Assembly: GCA_003138515.1 (NCBI GenBank)
Contig: PLGG01000065.1
Coordinates: 27,116-91,115, forward strand
Direction: 5' to 3'
DNA length: 64,000 nt
Source of the DNA: Acidobacteriaceae bacterium
Lineage (GTDB): Bacteria > Acidobacteriota > Terriglobia > Terriglobales > Acidobacteriaceae
Shown here: in pieces, positions 46,653 through 55,915 of the stretch
Numbering within the stretch: the stretch's first letter is position 1
Layout of the letters: each line of letters opens with the position of its first letter
Made by a program: the position numbers and the translations under genes
The notes under the pieces: model-generated
Seen by the model: only the letters and a program-made list of their open reading frames with translations
The model's database searches: none
Told to the model about the DNA's origin: nothing

Positions 46653-46726
46653 TCATGGCCTCCGAATTGCCTATCGGCATGCTGCCCGGTAGACTTGAAA
46701 CTCCGCTTTCGACGTCGTCCGCGGCC

Positions 46727-48004
46727 CTAGAACTCGAGAACCGTCGCGGCCCACCGCAGTGCTTCCTCGTAGCACCGGAACAGGTCCTCCTGCCAGAGGT
46801 CGCGCCGATCCGCGATCAGATCGCACTGATCCCAGTTGCCATGCTCGTGAGCCTCGAGCCAACACAAGATGCTCCGTTCCGGAATATTCTCGCCTTCCAG
46901 CGCGCGCCGAATCTCATCGCGCAGCGGCAGCGAAGGTGCCAGTTCCTCGATCGGCTGGCGTAGCATCGCCGGAAGCAGGCTCAGCATCCCCAGCAGGTAC
47001 TGCTCCGTTTGATCCAGCCCGGCAAAGAATGCCCCCAATTCGCAGAAGCGCGCGCGCACGCACGCCATGCGCAGCAGTTCTGCCGGCTGGCCCGCATTCA
47101 GCTCGCTGGTAATCGCCACCGTGGCCATGCGACGGAACGTCTCTTCGCCCACCGCGATCAGCGCCGCCTTCACGCTGCGCACCTCCTGCTGCGTGGCGCA
47201 CGCCGGCGAATTCATCAGCCGCAGCAATCGATAGGTGAGGAAAGTGTCGCGCTCCACCTGCCGCGTCAGCTCGTGCAGGTCCAGCGACTCGTTCTGCATG
47301 AGCCGCAGAATCTCCATGTGCGAAAGCCGGTTGGCCGGCACTCTGCGGTTTTCCATCAGCACCGGCCGGCAGAAGTAAAACCCCTGCAGCAGCATGAACC
47401 CTTCCTCGCGCGCCTCGCGCACCTGCTCCGCGGTCTCCACCTTCTCCGCCACCAAGGCCACCGTCACGCGGCTCAGCCGGTCGAGCAGCTTGCGCCGCTC
47501 CGCGGCATCGCACGTCGAGAAATCTACTTTGATGTAGTCGGCGATCTCCACCAGCGGCTCGATCCCCGGCTTCCACAGGAAATTGTCCAGCGCCAGCCGG
47601 AACCCCGAGGCCTTCAGGTGCCGGCACGCCTCGATCACCGGACGCGACGGCTCGATGTCTTCCAGGATCTCCAACACCGCCATGCCCGACGGCATCACAT
47701 GAACCAGATCGCGCGTCAACGACTCTTCCGTGCAGTTCACAAACGCCGGCAGTCCGGCCGTCAGCCGTCCCAGGCCGTAGAGCACTGTGTTGTCCAGCAT
47801 GGTGCGGGTCGCCGCATTGCCGTCCCCGCGAAACACCGCCTCGGGCCCGTCCCGGAAGAGCAGTTCGTAGCCATGCACCTTCCCGCGCAGGTCGAGAATC
47901 GGCTGTCGGGCCACATAGCGCACCCCGGCCACCGGCTCACCCGCGGAGCACACAACTCTATCTGACTTTTCCGTCCGCTGTGGCGTTTCCGCCTGTGCCG
48001 CCAT
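46727..48004 (-). CDS. EAL-HDOD signalling protein, paralogue 2
   Basis: 425 aa. The same architecture as its neighbour: degenerate EAL (YVARQPILDLRGKVHGYELLF) and C-terminal HDOD (RDTFLTYRLLRLMNSPACAT, VGEETFRRMATVAI). The linker residues match in order across the whole length. It is the upstream copy of the pair, 74 bases before the other. It could signal through protein binding rather than phosphodiesterase action. Confidence 0.87.
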   Translation of the reverse strand: MAAQAETPQRTEKSDRVVCSAGEPVAGVRYVARQPILDLRGKVHGYELLFRDGPEAVFRGDGNAATRTMLDNTVLYGLGRLTAGLPAFVNCTEESLTRDLVHVMPSGMAVLEILEDIEPSRPVIEACRHLKASGFRLALDNFLWKPGIEPLVEIADYIKVDFSTCDAAERRKLLDRLSRVTVALVAEKVETAEQVREAREEGFMLLQGFYFCRPVLMENRRVPANRLSHMEILRLMQNESLDLHELTRQVERDTFLTYRLLRLMNSPACATQQEVRSVKAALIAVGEETFRRMATVAITSELNAGQPAELLRMACVRARFCELGAFFAGLDQTEQYLLGMLSLLPAMLRQPIEELAPSLPLRDEIRRALEGENIPERSILCWLEAHEHGNWDQCDLIADRRDLWQEDLFRCYEEALRWAATVLEF

Positions 48005-48150
48005 GCGACCCTTCCCGCCCGTTTATCGGCAGGCCGCATTTGAAACTTGAAGTTACTTTCGTCTATCGCAATGTTCGTGCAGAGGGCCTTCACCCCTCAT
48101 CTCTCGGGCAAGCCCGCTCGCCACAATCGCCGCGTCCTCAGGTCAACCTG

Positions 48151-48210
48151 TTCCCTATTCCCTATTCCCCTTCTTGCTTGTTCCCTTGTTCCCTCGGTCC
48201 CTTGGTCCCT
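48151..48210. repeat. Intergenic tandem word TTCCCTATTCCCTATTCCCC and variants
   Basis: About eight near copies of a TTCCCTA/TTCCCTTG-type heptamer sit directly downstream of the fabG stop (48218). Confidence 0.7.
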
Positions 48211-48217
48211 GCCTTTT

Positions 48218-48967
48218 TCACCCGCCCATGAACATTCCGCCGTTCACGTCCAGCACGTGCCCGGTAATGTACGACGCCGCATCCGAGGCCAGGAATTTCA
48301 CCGCTTGCGCCACGTCCTTCGGCGTTCCCCGCCGTCCCAGCGGAACCGTCGCTAGCATCGCCTTGGTCTGCTCCTCGCTCAGTACCGCCGTCATCGGCGT
48401 CTCAATAAATCCCGGCGCCACGGCGTTCACGGTAATGCCGCGCGACGCAACCTCCCGCGCCAGCGATCGCGTCAACCCGATCAGCCCCGCCTTCGACGCC
48501 GCGTAGTTCACCTGGCCCGCCTGTCCCGCGCGCCCCACCACGCTGGCAATGCTCACAATCCGTCCCCAGCGGTTCTTCAGCATCGGGCTCAGCAGCGCCT
48601 GTGTCAGCAGAAATGCGCCCGTCAAATTAATGTTCAGCACTAGGTCCCAGTCCGCGCGCTTCATGCGCAGCATCAAATTGTCGCGCGTGATCCCCGCATT
48701 GTTGACGAGGATCTCCACCTTGCCGAACTTCTCCAGAATCGCCCTCGCCCCGGCCTCAATCGATTCCTCGCTCGACACGTTCACGGTGAACGCCGTCGCG
48801 TCGATCCCCTGGGCCTTCAGTTCGGCCACGGTCTCGGCCAGCTTCGTCTCATTCACATCCGCGAGCGCCAGCGTCGCGCCGGCGGCGGCCAGCTCCTCGG
48901 CAATCGCGCGCCCAATTCCCTGCGCTCCACCTGTTACCAGCGCAATCCTACCCTGCAAATCTCCCAT
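48218..48967 (-). CDS. fabG: 3-oxoacyl-[acyl-carrier-protein] reductase
   Basis: 249 aa. TGGAQGIGRAIAEELA binds NADPH, NNAGITRDNLMLRMKRADWD and the catalytic Ser/Tyr/Lys (SIASVVGRAGQAGQVNYAASKAGL) with C-terminal ITGHVLDVNGGMFMGG are textbook FabG. It reduces 3-oxoacyl-ACP in fatty-acid synthesis. The ATG at 48967 gives the usual length; upstream ATGs near 49013 would add an extension of about 16-20 residues. A TATAAT box at 49035-49040 lies upstream, leaving a leader of about 60 bases. Confidence 0.92.
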   Translation of the reverse strand: MGDLQGRIALVTGGAQGIGRAIAEELAAAGATLALADVNETKLAETVAELKAQGIDATAFTVNVSSEESIEAGARAILEKFGKVEILVNNAGITRDNLMLRMKRADWDLVLNINLTGAFLLTQALLSPMLKNRWGRIVSIASVVGRAGQAGQVNYAASKAGLIGLTRSLAREVASRGITVNAVAPGFIETPMTAVLSEEQTKAMLATVPLGRRGTPKDVAQAVKFLASDAASYITGHVLDVNGGMFMGG

Positions 48968-49034
48968 GATTTCCGTTGACCTCTGCGCGCTCAATGTCGC
49001 GAGCCGCGCCTTTCCATCGCTCATTCCATCGCTC

Positions 49035-49040
49035 ATTATA
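49035..49040 (-). promoter_or_regulatory. -10 box of fabG
   Basis: Perfect TATAAT on the minus strand; no clear -35. It overlaps a repeated ATGAGCGATGG motif. Confidence 0.45.
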
Positions 49041-49185
49041 GATGGACAACTTCCGCCCATACGCTTGCCGCTCGACGGAAAGGGGAGCGAGCCGCCGCAG
49101 CCGGCTTTCAAAGCGAATTCACACTACGCGGCAAAAACAAGGACGCCGCGAAGGTGGGGCGCTCGGCGCGATGCGCTTCGGGTGG

Positions 49186-49197
49186 TAGCATGAACAT
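49186..49197 (+). promoter_or_regulatory. Leaderless promoter of nadA
   Basis: TAGCAT (49186-49191), 6 bases, then ATG at 49198. No Shine-Dalgarno site. Confidence 0.55.
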
Positions 49198-50160
49198 ATG
49201 CCCGGCGTTCTCATACCCCCGGAGCACGCCTCATCTCCTCTCATCGATTACGAAGCTGAGATCGCGCGGCTGAAGCGCGAGATGAATGCGGTCATCCTGG
49301 CGCACTATTACCAGGACTCCGAGATCCAGGACCTGGCCGACTTTGTCGGCGACAGCCTGCAGCTATCGCAACAGGCGGTGGCGACGCACGCCGATGTGAT
49401 CGTCTTCTGCGGCGTGGTCTTCATGGCCGAGACCGCGAAGATCCTGAACCCCGGCAAACTCGTTCTCCTTCCCGACCTGAGGGCCGGCTGCTCGCTGGCC
49501 GACGGCTGTCCTGCGCCGCTCTACCGCGCCTTTCGCGAGCGCTACGCCGACCACGTCGCGGTCACCTACATCAACTCCAGCGCCGAGGTGAAGGCGATGA
49601 GCGACATCATCTGCACCTCGAGCAACGCAGAGAAGATTATCCGGCAGATTCCCGAGGACCAGCCGATCCTGTTCGCGCCCGACCGGCACCTGGGCGCGTA
49701 CCTGGAGAAGAAGACAGGCCGGCAGATGCGGCTGTGGCAAGGCAGCTGCCTGGTTCACGAGCTGTTCAACGAGCGCAGCCTGCTGAAATTGAAGCTGGAG
49801 CATCCCAGCGCGCTGGTGCTGGCGCATCCCGAGTGCGACGAGCGCGTGCTCCGGCACGCCGACTACATCGGGTCGACGACCGGGATTCTGAAGTTCGCGA
49901 CCGAGAACACGGCGACTGAATTCATCGTTGCGACCGAAGCCGGCATCCTGCACCAAATGCAGAGGGCGAGCCCGGCAAAGACATTCATTGCCGCGCCGGG
50001 CGAAGGGGGCTGCGCCTGCAACCTGTGCCCGCACATGCGCCACAACACGCTGGAGAAGCTCTACCTCTGCATAAAGACGCGCCAGCCGGAGATCACGCTG
50101 GAGAAAGAACTGCGCGAGGCCGCGCTGCGGCCGATCGAGCGCATGCTGGCGATGAGCTGA
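49198..50160 (+). CDS. nadA: Quinolinate synthase
   Basis: 320 aa. Each of the three triose-phosphate-isomerase-like thirds is seen. The iron-sulfur cysteines are in [11 protein letters not shown], in the middle (QGSCLVHE) and in [39 protein letters not shown] near the N-terminus is diagnostic. It condenses iminoaspartate with dihydroxyacetone phosphate to quinolinate for NAD synthesis. nadB follows 40 bases later. Confidence 0.96.
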   Translation: MPGVLIPPEHASSPLIDYEAEIARLKREMNAVILAHYYQDSEIQDLADFVGDSLQLSQQAVATHADVIVFCGVVFMAETAKILNPGKLVLLPDLRAGCSLADGCPAPLYRAFRERYADHVAVTYINSSAEVKAMSDIICTSSNAEKIIRQIPEDQPILFAPDRHLGAYLEKKTGRQMRLWQGSCLVHELFNERSLLKLKLEHPSALVLAHPECDERVLRHADYIGSTTGILKFATENTATEFIVATEAGILHQMQRASPAKTFIAAPGEGGCACNLCPHMRHNTLEKLYLCIKTRQPEITLEKELREAALRPIERMLAMS

Positions 50161-50188
50161 GATCGCCCGGGAGCGAAGCACGACCGCG

Positions 50189-50200
50189 TAAGATTGGGTT
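50189..50200 (+). promoter_or_regulatory. Leaderless promoter of nadB with TTG start
   Basis: TAAGAT (50189-50194), 6 bases, then TTG at 50201. The position predicts that transcription starts at the TTG itself. Confidence 0.5.
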
Positions 50201-51766
50201 TTGAAGATTCCCGAACAGACCGATGTACTAGTGATTGGCGGCGGACTTGCGGGGCTCTCGGCCGCATGGGAAGCCGCGCGGGGCGGGTGCGGGGTCACGC
50301 TGCTGATGCGCGTGCCCGAGCCGAGCGAGACCAACAGCTACCGCGCGCAGGGCGGCATTATCTATCGCGCCCCCGGCGAGGACCCGGAAGACCTTGTCGC
50401 CGACATCATGACCGTGAGCGCGGGCGTGGCGCTGCCGGCGGCCGCGCGGCTGCTGAGCCGCGAAGGCCCGAAGCTGGTCAAGCGCATCCTCATTGACGAA
50501 CTGCAGGTTCCGTTCGATGCGTCGCCGGATGCGCCCGGCGAACTGCACCTGACACGGGAAGCCGGACACTCGATTCCGCGCATTATTCACTACAAGGATC
50601 AGAGCGGGTTGGCCATCGAGCGGGCGTTTTTCGAGCGCGTCCGCAACCTGCCGAACGTGACGCTGCTAACCAACGCGACGGCGATCGATCTGCTGACCGG
50701 CGCGCACCATTCGCTGGAGCCGGCGGACATCTACGAGCCGCTGACCTGCGTTGGCGCATACGTGCTCGACCAGGAGTCGCGGACTGTTTCGCCGATCTTC
50801 GCCAGGGAGACCATCCTCGCGACCGGGGGGCTGGGTGGGGTGTTTCTGCACACCACGAATCCGCCGGGGGCGCGCGGCGACGGCTTCGCCATGGCCTACC
50901 GCGCCGGGGCGAGGGTCATCAACATGCAGTACGTGCAGTTTCATCCGACGGCACTGCTGGCGCCGGATGGCTGTTTCCTGATTTCCGAGACGGTGCGCGG
51001 CGAGGGAGGGCGGCTGGTGGACCGGCGCGGACGGGAGTTCATGCAGCGCTTTCATCCCGATGGCTCGCTGGCGCCGAGGGATGTGGCGGCGCGTGCGATC
51101 TACGAGTTCATGCTGGAGACGGGTGAGCCTTGCGCGTATCTCGACGTGACGCACAAGCCGGCGGACTATCTGCGCGAGCGCTTTCCGGGTATTCATGCAG
51201 TCTGCATGGAGCGCGGCATCGACCTGACGCAACAGCCGATCCCGGTGGTTCCGGCGGCGCACTACAGCTGCGGCGGAGTGGCGACCGACAGCGAGGGACG
51301 CACCAACATCGACCGGCTGCGCGCGGTGGGCGAAGTGGCGTGCACCGGGCTCCACGGAGCCAACCGGCTGGCCAGCACTTCGCTGCTGGAGTGCCTGGTG
51401 TGGGGAACGCGCGCCGGCGCAGATGCGGCCGCTCGCATCCGCGGCGGAGACAAGTTCGTGTTCCCCAGGGTCGCCGGCTGGAACTACGAGCACGAGCCGG
51501 CCGATCCCGCGCTGGTCGCTCAGGATTGGCTGACCATTCAGCAAACAATGTGGAATTACGTTGGCCTGATCCGAAGCGATCGGCGACTGACACGGGCATG
51601 GAGGCTGTTGAGCGAACTCGACCAGGAGATTGCCCGCTTTTACCGCAACTGCGAAGTTAGCGACGCGATCGTCGGGCTGCGCAATGGCATCCAGACGGCG
51701 CAACTGATCCTGGACCAGGCGCGGCAGTGCATGGAAAGCCGCGGCTGCCACTTCCGCGTGGACTGA
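50201..51766 (+). CDS. nadB: L-aspartate oxidase
   Basis: 521 aa. DVLVIGGGLAGLSAAWEAA binds FAD, TNSYRAQGGIIYR and the HPTALLAPDGCFLISETVRGEGG active-site segment follow, with the GLHGANRLASTSLLECLVWG cap region and a C-terminal helical domain. It oxidises L-aspartate to iminoaspartate, the substrate of NadA. The TTG start lies where the flavin domain normally begins and 6 bases after a -10 box. Confidence 0.94.
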   Translation: MKIPEQTDVLVIGGGLAGLSAAWEAARGGCGVTLLMRVPEPSETNSYRAQGGIIYRAPGEDPEDLVADIMTVSAGVALPAAARLLSREGPKLVKRILIDELQVPFDASPDAPGELHLTREAGHSIPRIIHYKDQSGLAIERAFFERVRNLPNVTLLTNATAIDLLTGAHHSLEPADIYEPLTCVGAYVLDQESRTVSPIFARETILATGGLGGVFLHTTNPPGARGDGFAMAYRAGARVINMQYVQFHPTALLAPDGCFLISETVRGEGGRLVDRRGREFMQRFHPDGSLAPRDVAARAIYEFMLETGEPCAYLDVTHKPADYLRERFPGIHAVCMERGIDLTQQPIPVVPAAHYSCGGVATDSEGRTNIDRLRAVGEVACTGLHGANRLASTSLLECLVWGTRAGADAAARIRGGDKFVFPRVAGWNYEHEPADPALVAQDWLTIQQTMWNYVGLIRSDRRLTRAWRLLSELDQEIARFYRNCEVSDAIVGLRNGIQTAQLILDQARQCMESRGCHFRVD

Positions 51767-52073
51767 GGGCTTACCGGCGGCTTCGTTACGCGAGAAAACC
51801 CGCCCCAGGCGTCTGACAAAAGGACCTTGCAATTCAAGGCTTTCGGGGTAAACTCATCGTGACGGCGTTGCCGGCTCGCTTCCTCACCGATAGCAGTTTC
51901 GGAATTGTTGTAGACCGAAAGCGCACTGCAAAGTGGCATTTTCGTTAAGAAGATGCCACCTTTCAATGCACTCAAAAAGTCTGCGTGAATTCCGAAGCTG
52001 CTCGAAGTCCAACTTCGACTCCGTTTGAGCCATTTCCCCCGGACTTCGGCGCCGGCCGGTTTGCTCGAGAGCG
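51767..52073. other. Leader region of the kinase-TPR gene
   Basis: It contains TTGCAA (51827-51832), 16 bases, TAAACT (51849-51854), a fair sigma-70-type promoter. A hairpin GTGGCAT/ATGCCAC (51933-51959) with CTTT after it lies in the predicted leader of about 215 bases and could be a weak terminator or attenuator. Confidence 0.4.
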
Positions 52074-54818
52074 ATGGACGACCTTCCCACCAACACCGAC
52101 AGCACGATTGCGCCGGCCGCAGGACCCGGTTTGGACCAGCAACAGGCCGCTGCGGCGGAGCCTGCCCGGGCTTTGCCCCCGGATGGTCTTGGATCTCCTG
52201 ACGGTCTTGGACCTCCTGATGGCCTGGGACCGCCCGCCGACGATCCGCAGTTTAAGCCGGGCGACTTGATTGACGGCCGCTTCTCGGTGGTTCGATTCAT
52301 TGCCCGCGGCGGGATGGGCGAAGTGTATGAGGTGGAGGATCGACAACTGCGCGGGATTCACGTGGCGCTCAAGACGATCCTCTCGCACTATGCGGCCGAT
52401 CCAACGATGCGCCAGCGATTCGAGCGGGAAGTTTTGAGCGCTCGTGAAGTCGTTCACCCGAATCTTTGTCCGATGTACGATCTCGGGCACTGGAAGCGGC
52501 CGGAGGGCCAGCTCACCTACCTGACAATGAAGCTCCTGGCGGGCGAGAGCCTTGCCGCAAGGCTTTCGCGCCAGGGCCCGCTGCCGGGCGAGGAGGCGCT
52601 TTCCATTTTGAGGCAGGTGGGAGCGGGGATTGCCGCTGCCCACCAAGCTGGAATCCTGCATCGGGATATCAAGACCGCGAACATCATTGTGCAAGGCTCG
52701 GGCGGAGAGGTGATTGCCTGGGTTACGGACTTTGGCCTGGCGCGGGCCGCGCTGGGCGAGGAGACGGCACTCACCGCATTTGGAGTTGCCGGGACGCCCG
52801 GCTTCATGGCCCCGGAGCTCTTCTATGGAAGCGCGCCGTCAAAGGCCAGCGATGTGTATGCGCTGGGGCTGGTCGCTTATCTGGTTTTAACCGGGCGTCC
52901 GCCGCAGGTTTCCATGCGGCGCGGAAAGAGAGTGAAAGCGTCGTTCAATCTGGCGGAGATCCCCGAACAATGGAAACGTTTTGTCGAGGGGTGCCTCCGG
53001 CCTGCGGTTGAGCAGCGATTCCAGACGGTCCCGGAGGCGATGCAGGCGATGCCCGCGCAGGCCGTGCGCTCGGAAAGTCGCACTTCGAGCGGGCAACGCA
53101 TCTCGCGCAGGAAGATGGTCGTGCTCGGGGCGGGCGCAGGTGCGGGCGCAGTATTTGCGGTGTGGCTGGATTGGGCGCAAATCCTGAATGTCGTGGACCC
53201 GCTCCCCTCCACACGGTTCGTTGCCCTGATGCCGATGCCTGCGGATCGTCCCCCGACGGCGTTGCTGTTCACGGTACTGGACTCGATCGGCCAGCGGCTT
53301 TCGCGCGCAGAGGCGTTTGTGAAGAACCTGATGATCATCACTCCCCAGGACAAGCCCGGCCCCGCGGAAGCGATCGACTCGCCGATGAAGGCCGAGACCA
53401 CGCTCGGCGCGAACCTAGTCCTGGTCGCCTCGCTCGATCAGACCGCGTCCGAGGCGAAGCTGAATCTCCGCCTGCTGGATGCGCACTCCCAGCGTGTACT
53501 GCGCAAAGGCCTCGTAGAGTGCGCAATAAGCGACATCGGCAGCCTCGCCGAAAAGGCCTCGCACCGGGCCGCCTCTTTGCTGCAACTTCCAACCAGCGAT
53601 GTGCAGTTGAGCGATCCCGAGGAACTGAAGAACGTTTCTCCCGATGTTTACCAGGCCTACAGCGAAGCGGAGCAACTGGTGAATGAACCCAATCATGCCG
53701 GGCTTGAACAGGCGATTGAGAAGTACCAGCACACTCTCGACCTCGACGGGCACTTTGCCCTGGGTTACGCCGAGCTGGCCATTGCCTATTTGCGCCAGTT
53801 CTACATAACCAGGGAACCAGCCAACCTGGACCTTGCCGGCAGGAATGCGGCCAACGCTCTGCGCTACAACCCTGATTCCGCGATGGGGCTGCTGAGCCAG
53901 GGGCTGGTCCTGGTTTGCCAGGGCAAAGCCGGCGATGCGTTGGCTTATTTCGATAAGGCCGAGAAAGCCGACCCCGGAAACCCGGAGATTCTGTATAGCC
54001 AGGCGTGGGCGCTCCAGCACCAGGGGCTTTTGCCGGAGGCGGAGCAGACGTACCGCGACATCATCGACAAAAGGCCGAATTTTTGGCCGGCGTACAACAA
54101 CCTCGGAGTGATTCTGACGCGGGAGGCCAAATACGATCAGGCAGCCGACGCCTTTGCCCGAGCCGGAGCGGCTGCGCCGAAGGTCGCGCTGCCGATGGCC
54201 AACCTGGCCCAGACCTACCTTGAGTTGGGAAAGCGCGACGACGCCCGCACGGCCTTGAATGAGAGCCTTCGGCGCGCCGAGACCGAGGATGCATACCTTA
54301 CGCTCGGCGACATGGACTTCGAAGATGGCAAGTACAACAATGCTCTCGCCGACTACGCGAAGGCCGACAGGCTCAAGCCGGGGAATCATCTAACTCAGCG
54401 CAACATGGGCGACTGCTACACGATGCTCGGCAATATCAAAATGGCCAAAGAGTGCTACGGCCGGGCTGCGCAACTGTTGTCCGCCGCGCTTGAGACGAAC
54501 CCTAAGGATGGGTTTGGATGGGCCAACCTGGCCTTCTACCACGCGAAAATCGGCGACACCAAGGACGCCGAAACGGACATCGAAAACGCCGCATCGCACG
54601 GCGCTACCGACGTCGCATCTCGCTTCATGATCGTGCAGGCGCTCGACGTGCTGGGAAGAAGGAAAGAGGCGCTCGATCTGCTGTTGTGGTGCATGGACAA
54701 GGGGCTGTCTCCGGCGGAGGTCGACTTGGCGGTGGACCTCAAAGATCTGCGCGGCACCGAGGCGTATCGGTCGAAGCCGAAAAATCTGAAGGGCAACAAA
54801 ATCGCATCTTCAAGCTAG
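52074..54818 (+). CDS. Ser/Thr protein kinase with membrane helix and C-terminal TPR sensor domain
   Basis: 914 aa. A Pro/Gly-rich N-terminus is followed by a Hanks-type kinase: ARGGMGEVYEVEDRQL (glycine loop), VALKTIL (Lys), HRDIKTANIIV (catalytic Asp, about residue 198), DFGLARA and GTPGFMAPELFYGSAP. One membrane helix lies near 345-367 (MVVLGAGAGAGAVFAVWLDW). The C-terminal half has about ten TPR units (for example AYNNLGVILTREAKYDQAADAF), outside if topology is standard. The kinase would phosphorylate cytoplasmic proteins in response to TPR binding. A secreted protein gene follows 36 bases later. Confidence 0.9.
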   Translation: MDDLPTNTDSTIAPAAGPGLDQQQAAAAEPARALPPDGLGSPDGLGPPDGLGPPADDPQFKPGDLIDGRFSVVRFIARGGMGEVYEVEDRQLRGIHVALKTILSHYAADPTMRQRFEREVLSAREVVHPNLCPMYDLGHWKRPEGQLTYLTMKLLAGESLAARLSRQGPLPGEEALSILRQVGAGIAAAHQAGILHRDIKTANIIVQGSGGEVIAWVTDFGLARAALGEETALTAFGVAGTPGFMAPELFYGSAPSKASDVYALGLVAYLVLTGRPPQVSMRRGKRVKASFNLAEIPEQWKRFVEGCLRPAVEQRFQTVPEAMQAMPAQAVRSESRTSSGQRISRRKMVVLGAGAGAGAVFAVWLDWAQILNVVDPLPSTRFVALMPMPADRPPTALLFTVLDSIGQRLSRAEAFVKNLMIITPQDKPGPAEAIDSPMKAETTLGANLVLVASLDQTASEAKLNLRLLDAHSQRVLRKGLVECAISDIGSLAEKASHRAASLLQLPTSDVQLSDPEELKNVSPDVYQAYSEAEQLVNEPNHAGLEQAIEKYQHTLDLDGHFALGYAELAIAYLRQFYITREPANLDLAGRNAANALRYNPDSAMGLLSQGLVLVCQGKAGDALAYFDKAEKADPGNPEILYSQAWALQHQGLLPEAEQTYRDIIDKRPNFWPAYNNLGVILTREAKYDQAADAFARAGAAAPKVALPMANLAQTYLELGKRDDARTALNESLRRAETEDAYLTLGDMDFEDGKYNNALADYAKADRLKPGNHLTQRNMGDCYTMLGNIKMAKECYGRAAQLLSAALETNPKDGFGWANLAFYHAKIGDTKDAETDIENAASHGATDVASRFMIVQALDVLGRRKEALDLLLWCMDKGLSPAEVDLAVDLKDLRGTEAYRSKPKNLKGNKIASSS
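52182..52235 (+). repeat. Three tandem 18-base repeats encoding DGLGxP
   Basis: GATGGTCTTGGATCTCCT, GACGGTCTTGGACCTCCT and GATGGCCTGGGACCGCCC follow one another in frame, in the Pro-rich N-terminus of the kinase. Confidence 0.8.
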
Positions 54819-54854
54819 GCATTTCTCAATCCATCGAAAGGAAAGGACAATCGA

Positions 54855-55649
54855 ATGAAAACTCTGCTGTTGCTTCTGTTTGTGTTTGTTGCCGGGGTGT
54901 TCGTCGGGATCTGGATGGACTGGTCGGCGCCGCCGCCGGCCGCGGGACACAACTTCGTCTTTCAGGTGCAGAACTACCCCATGGCCAATCTGCTGGTGCA
55001 TGGAGGAGACACGGTCACCCTGGAGCCGCCGGCGGGTGGCGACGGGTCGGGTCTCGCGATGAGCTTTATCGGGTACACCCCGTGCTTGCCCGGCGTGAAT
55101 CCAGCTACCTGCACCATTGACCCCCTCGGGACGCCTGGTCCCTATCTCTTTAATTGCACCTCTCCCCATGGGTATAGCTGCACGGATCCGGGAATCCAGC
55201 AATCGCCCACAGGCCCGGAACCCACCAGAAACTTCAGCTACGGGCAAGCCGTGAAGAATGATTTCGCTCATCTCGTCGGAGGCCAGCACTCATCCGAGGC
55301 GAACCCGGCGCCGCCACCAACCAATTCCGTTCATCCTGCCGTCAATGCTGTTATGGCGTATGTGTCCTGCGTGAATGGAACCACGGCGCTGAACGATCCC
55401 AATGGCAACTCTTTGACGACGATTACGGCGTCAACCGGCGAGACCGTCTATTGGATCAGCCCCAAGCCGTTTACGCTGGACACTTCCAACTTCCCGGCAG
55501 GACTTTGTTCGAACGGCAAACCCGGAAACGGCAGCACTACGGAAGCTCAGTGCGATATCGCACTGCCCGGACAAACCATTCACTACGGAGTGCAGGCGCA
55601 AACGACACCGATTTGCAACTCACTCGCCGCGACCTTGGTGACAAAGTAG
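54855..55649 (+). CDS. Secreted hypothetical protein in an operon with the kinase
   Basis: 264 aa. An N-terminal helix (LLLLFVFVAGVFVGIWM) serves as signal anchor. The ectodomain begins HNFVFQVQNYPMANLLVHGG and contains several Cys (CLPGVNPATC, NCTSPHGYSC, SCVNG, LCSNG) that could form disulfides. AAAGGAAAGGA precedes the ATG. Position 36 bases behind the kinase suggests a joint role, for example as ligand or substrate of the TPR ectodomain. Family not recognised. Confidence 0.72.
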   Translation: MKTLLLLLFVFVAGVFVGIWMDWSAPPPAAGHNFVFQVQNYPMANLLVHGGDTVTLEPPAGGDGSGLAMSFIGYTPCLPGVNPATCTIDPLGTPGPYLFNCTSPHGYSCTDPGIQQSPTGPEPTRNFSYGQAVKNDFAHLVGGQHSSEANPAPPPTNSVHPAVNAVMAYVSCVNGTTALNDPNGNSLTTITASTGETVYWISPKPFTLDTSNFPAGLCSNGKPGNGSTTEAQCDIALPGQTIHYGVQAQTTPICNSLAATLVTK

Positions 55650-55874
55650 CGGATCGCCCATTGATGTAGGCGTGGCGATGTCGCCCGCCGATGTCGCTCG
55701 TTGACGTCGCCGTGGCCTGCCCGATCTGTGCTCGCAGGATTCCTGCGCGCGGGCTCCTACACGCGGTGAAATCGCAGCAAAAAGCGCGCGGCTCAAACAC
55801 AACTCACCGTCGGAGTAAAAACCTGAGAGAAGAGAGAAACCAGCCGAAACCCACGACCGCCCGCCCGGCACACA

Positions 55875-55910
55875 AGAGCTAAAGGCTAATAGCTAACGGC
55901 TAATGGCTGC
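55875..55910. repeat. Intergenic tandem word GAGCTAAAGGCTAATAGCTAACG
   Basis: Several near copies of GCTAAxG, directly downstream of the DUF2071 stop. The same family as 40741-40765. Confidence 0.65.
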
Positions 55911-55915
55911 TTTTG

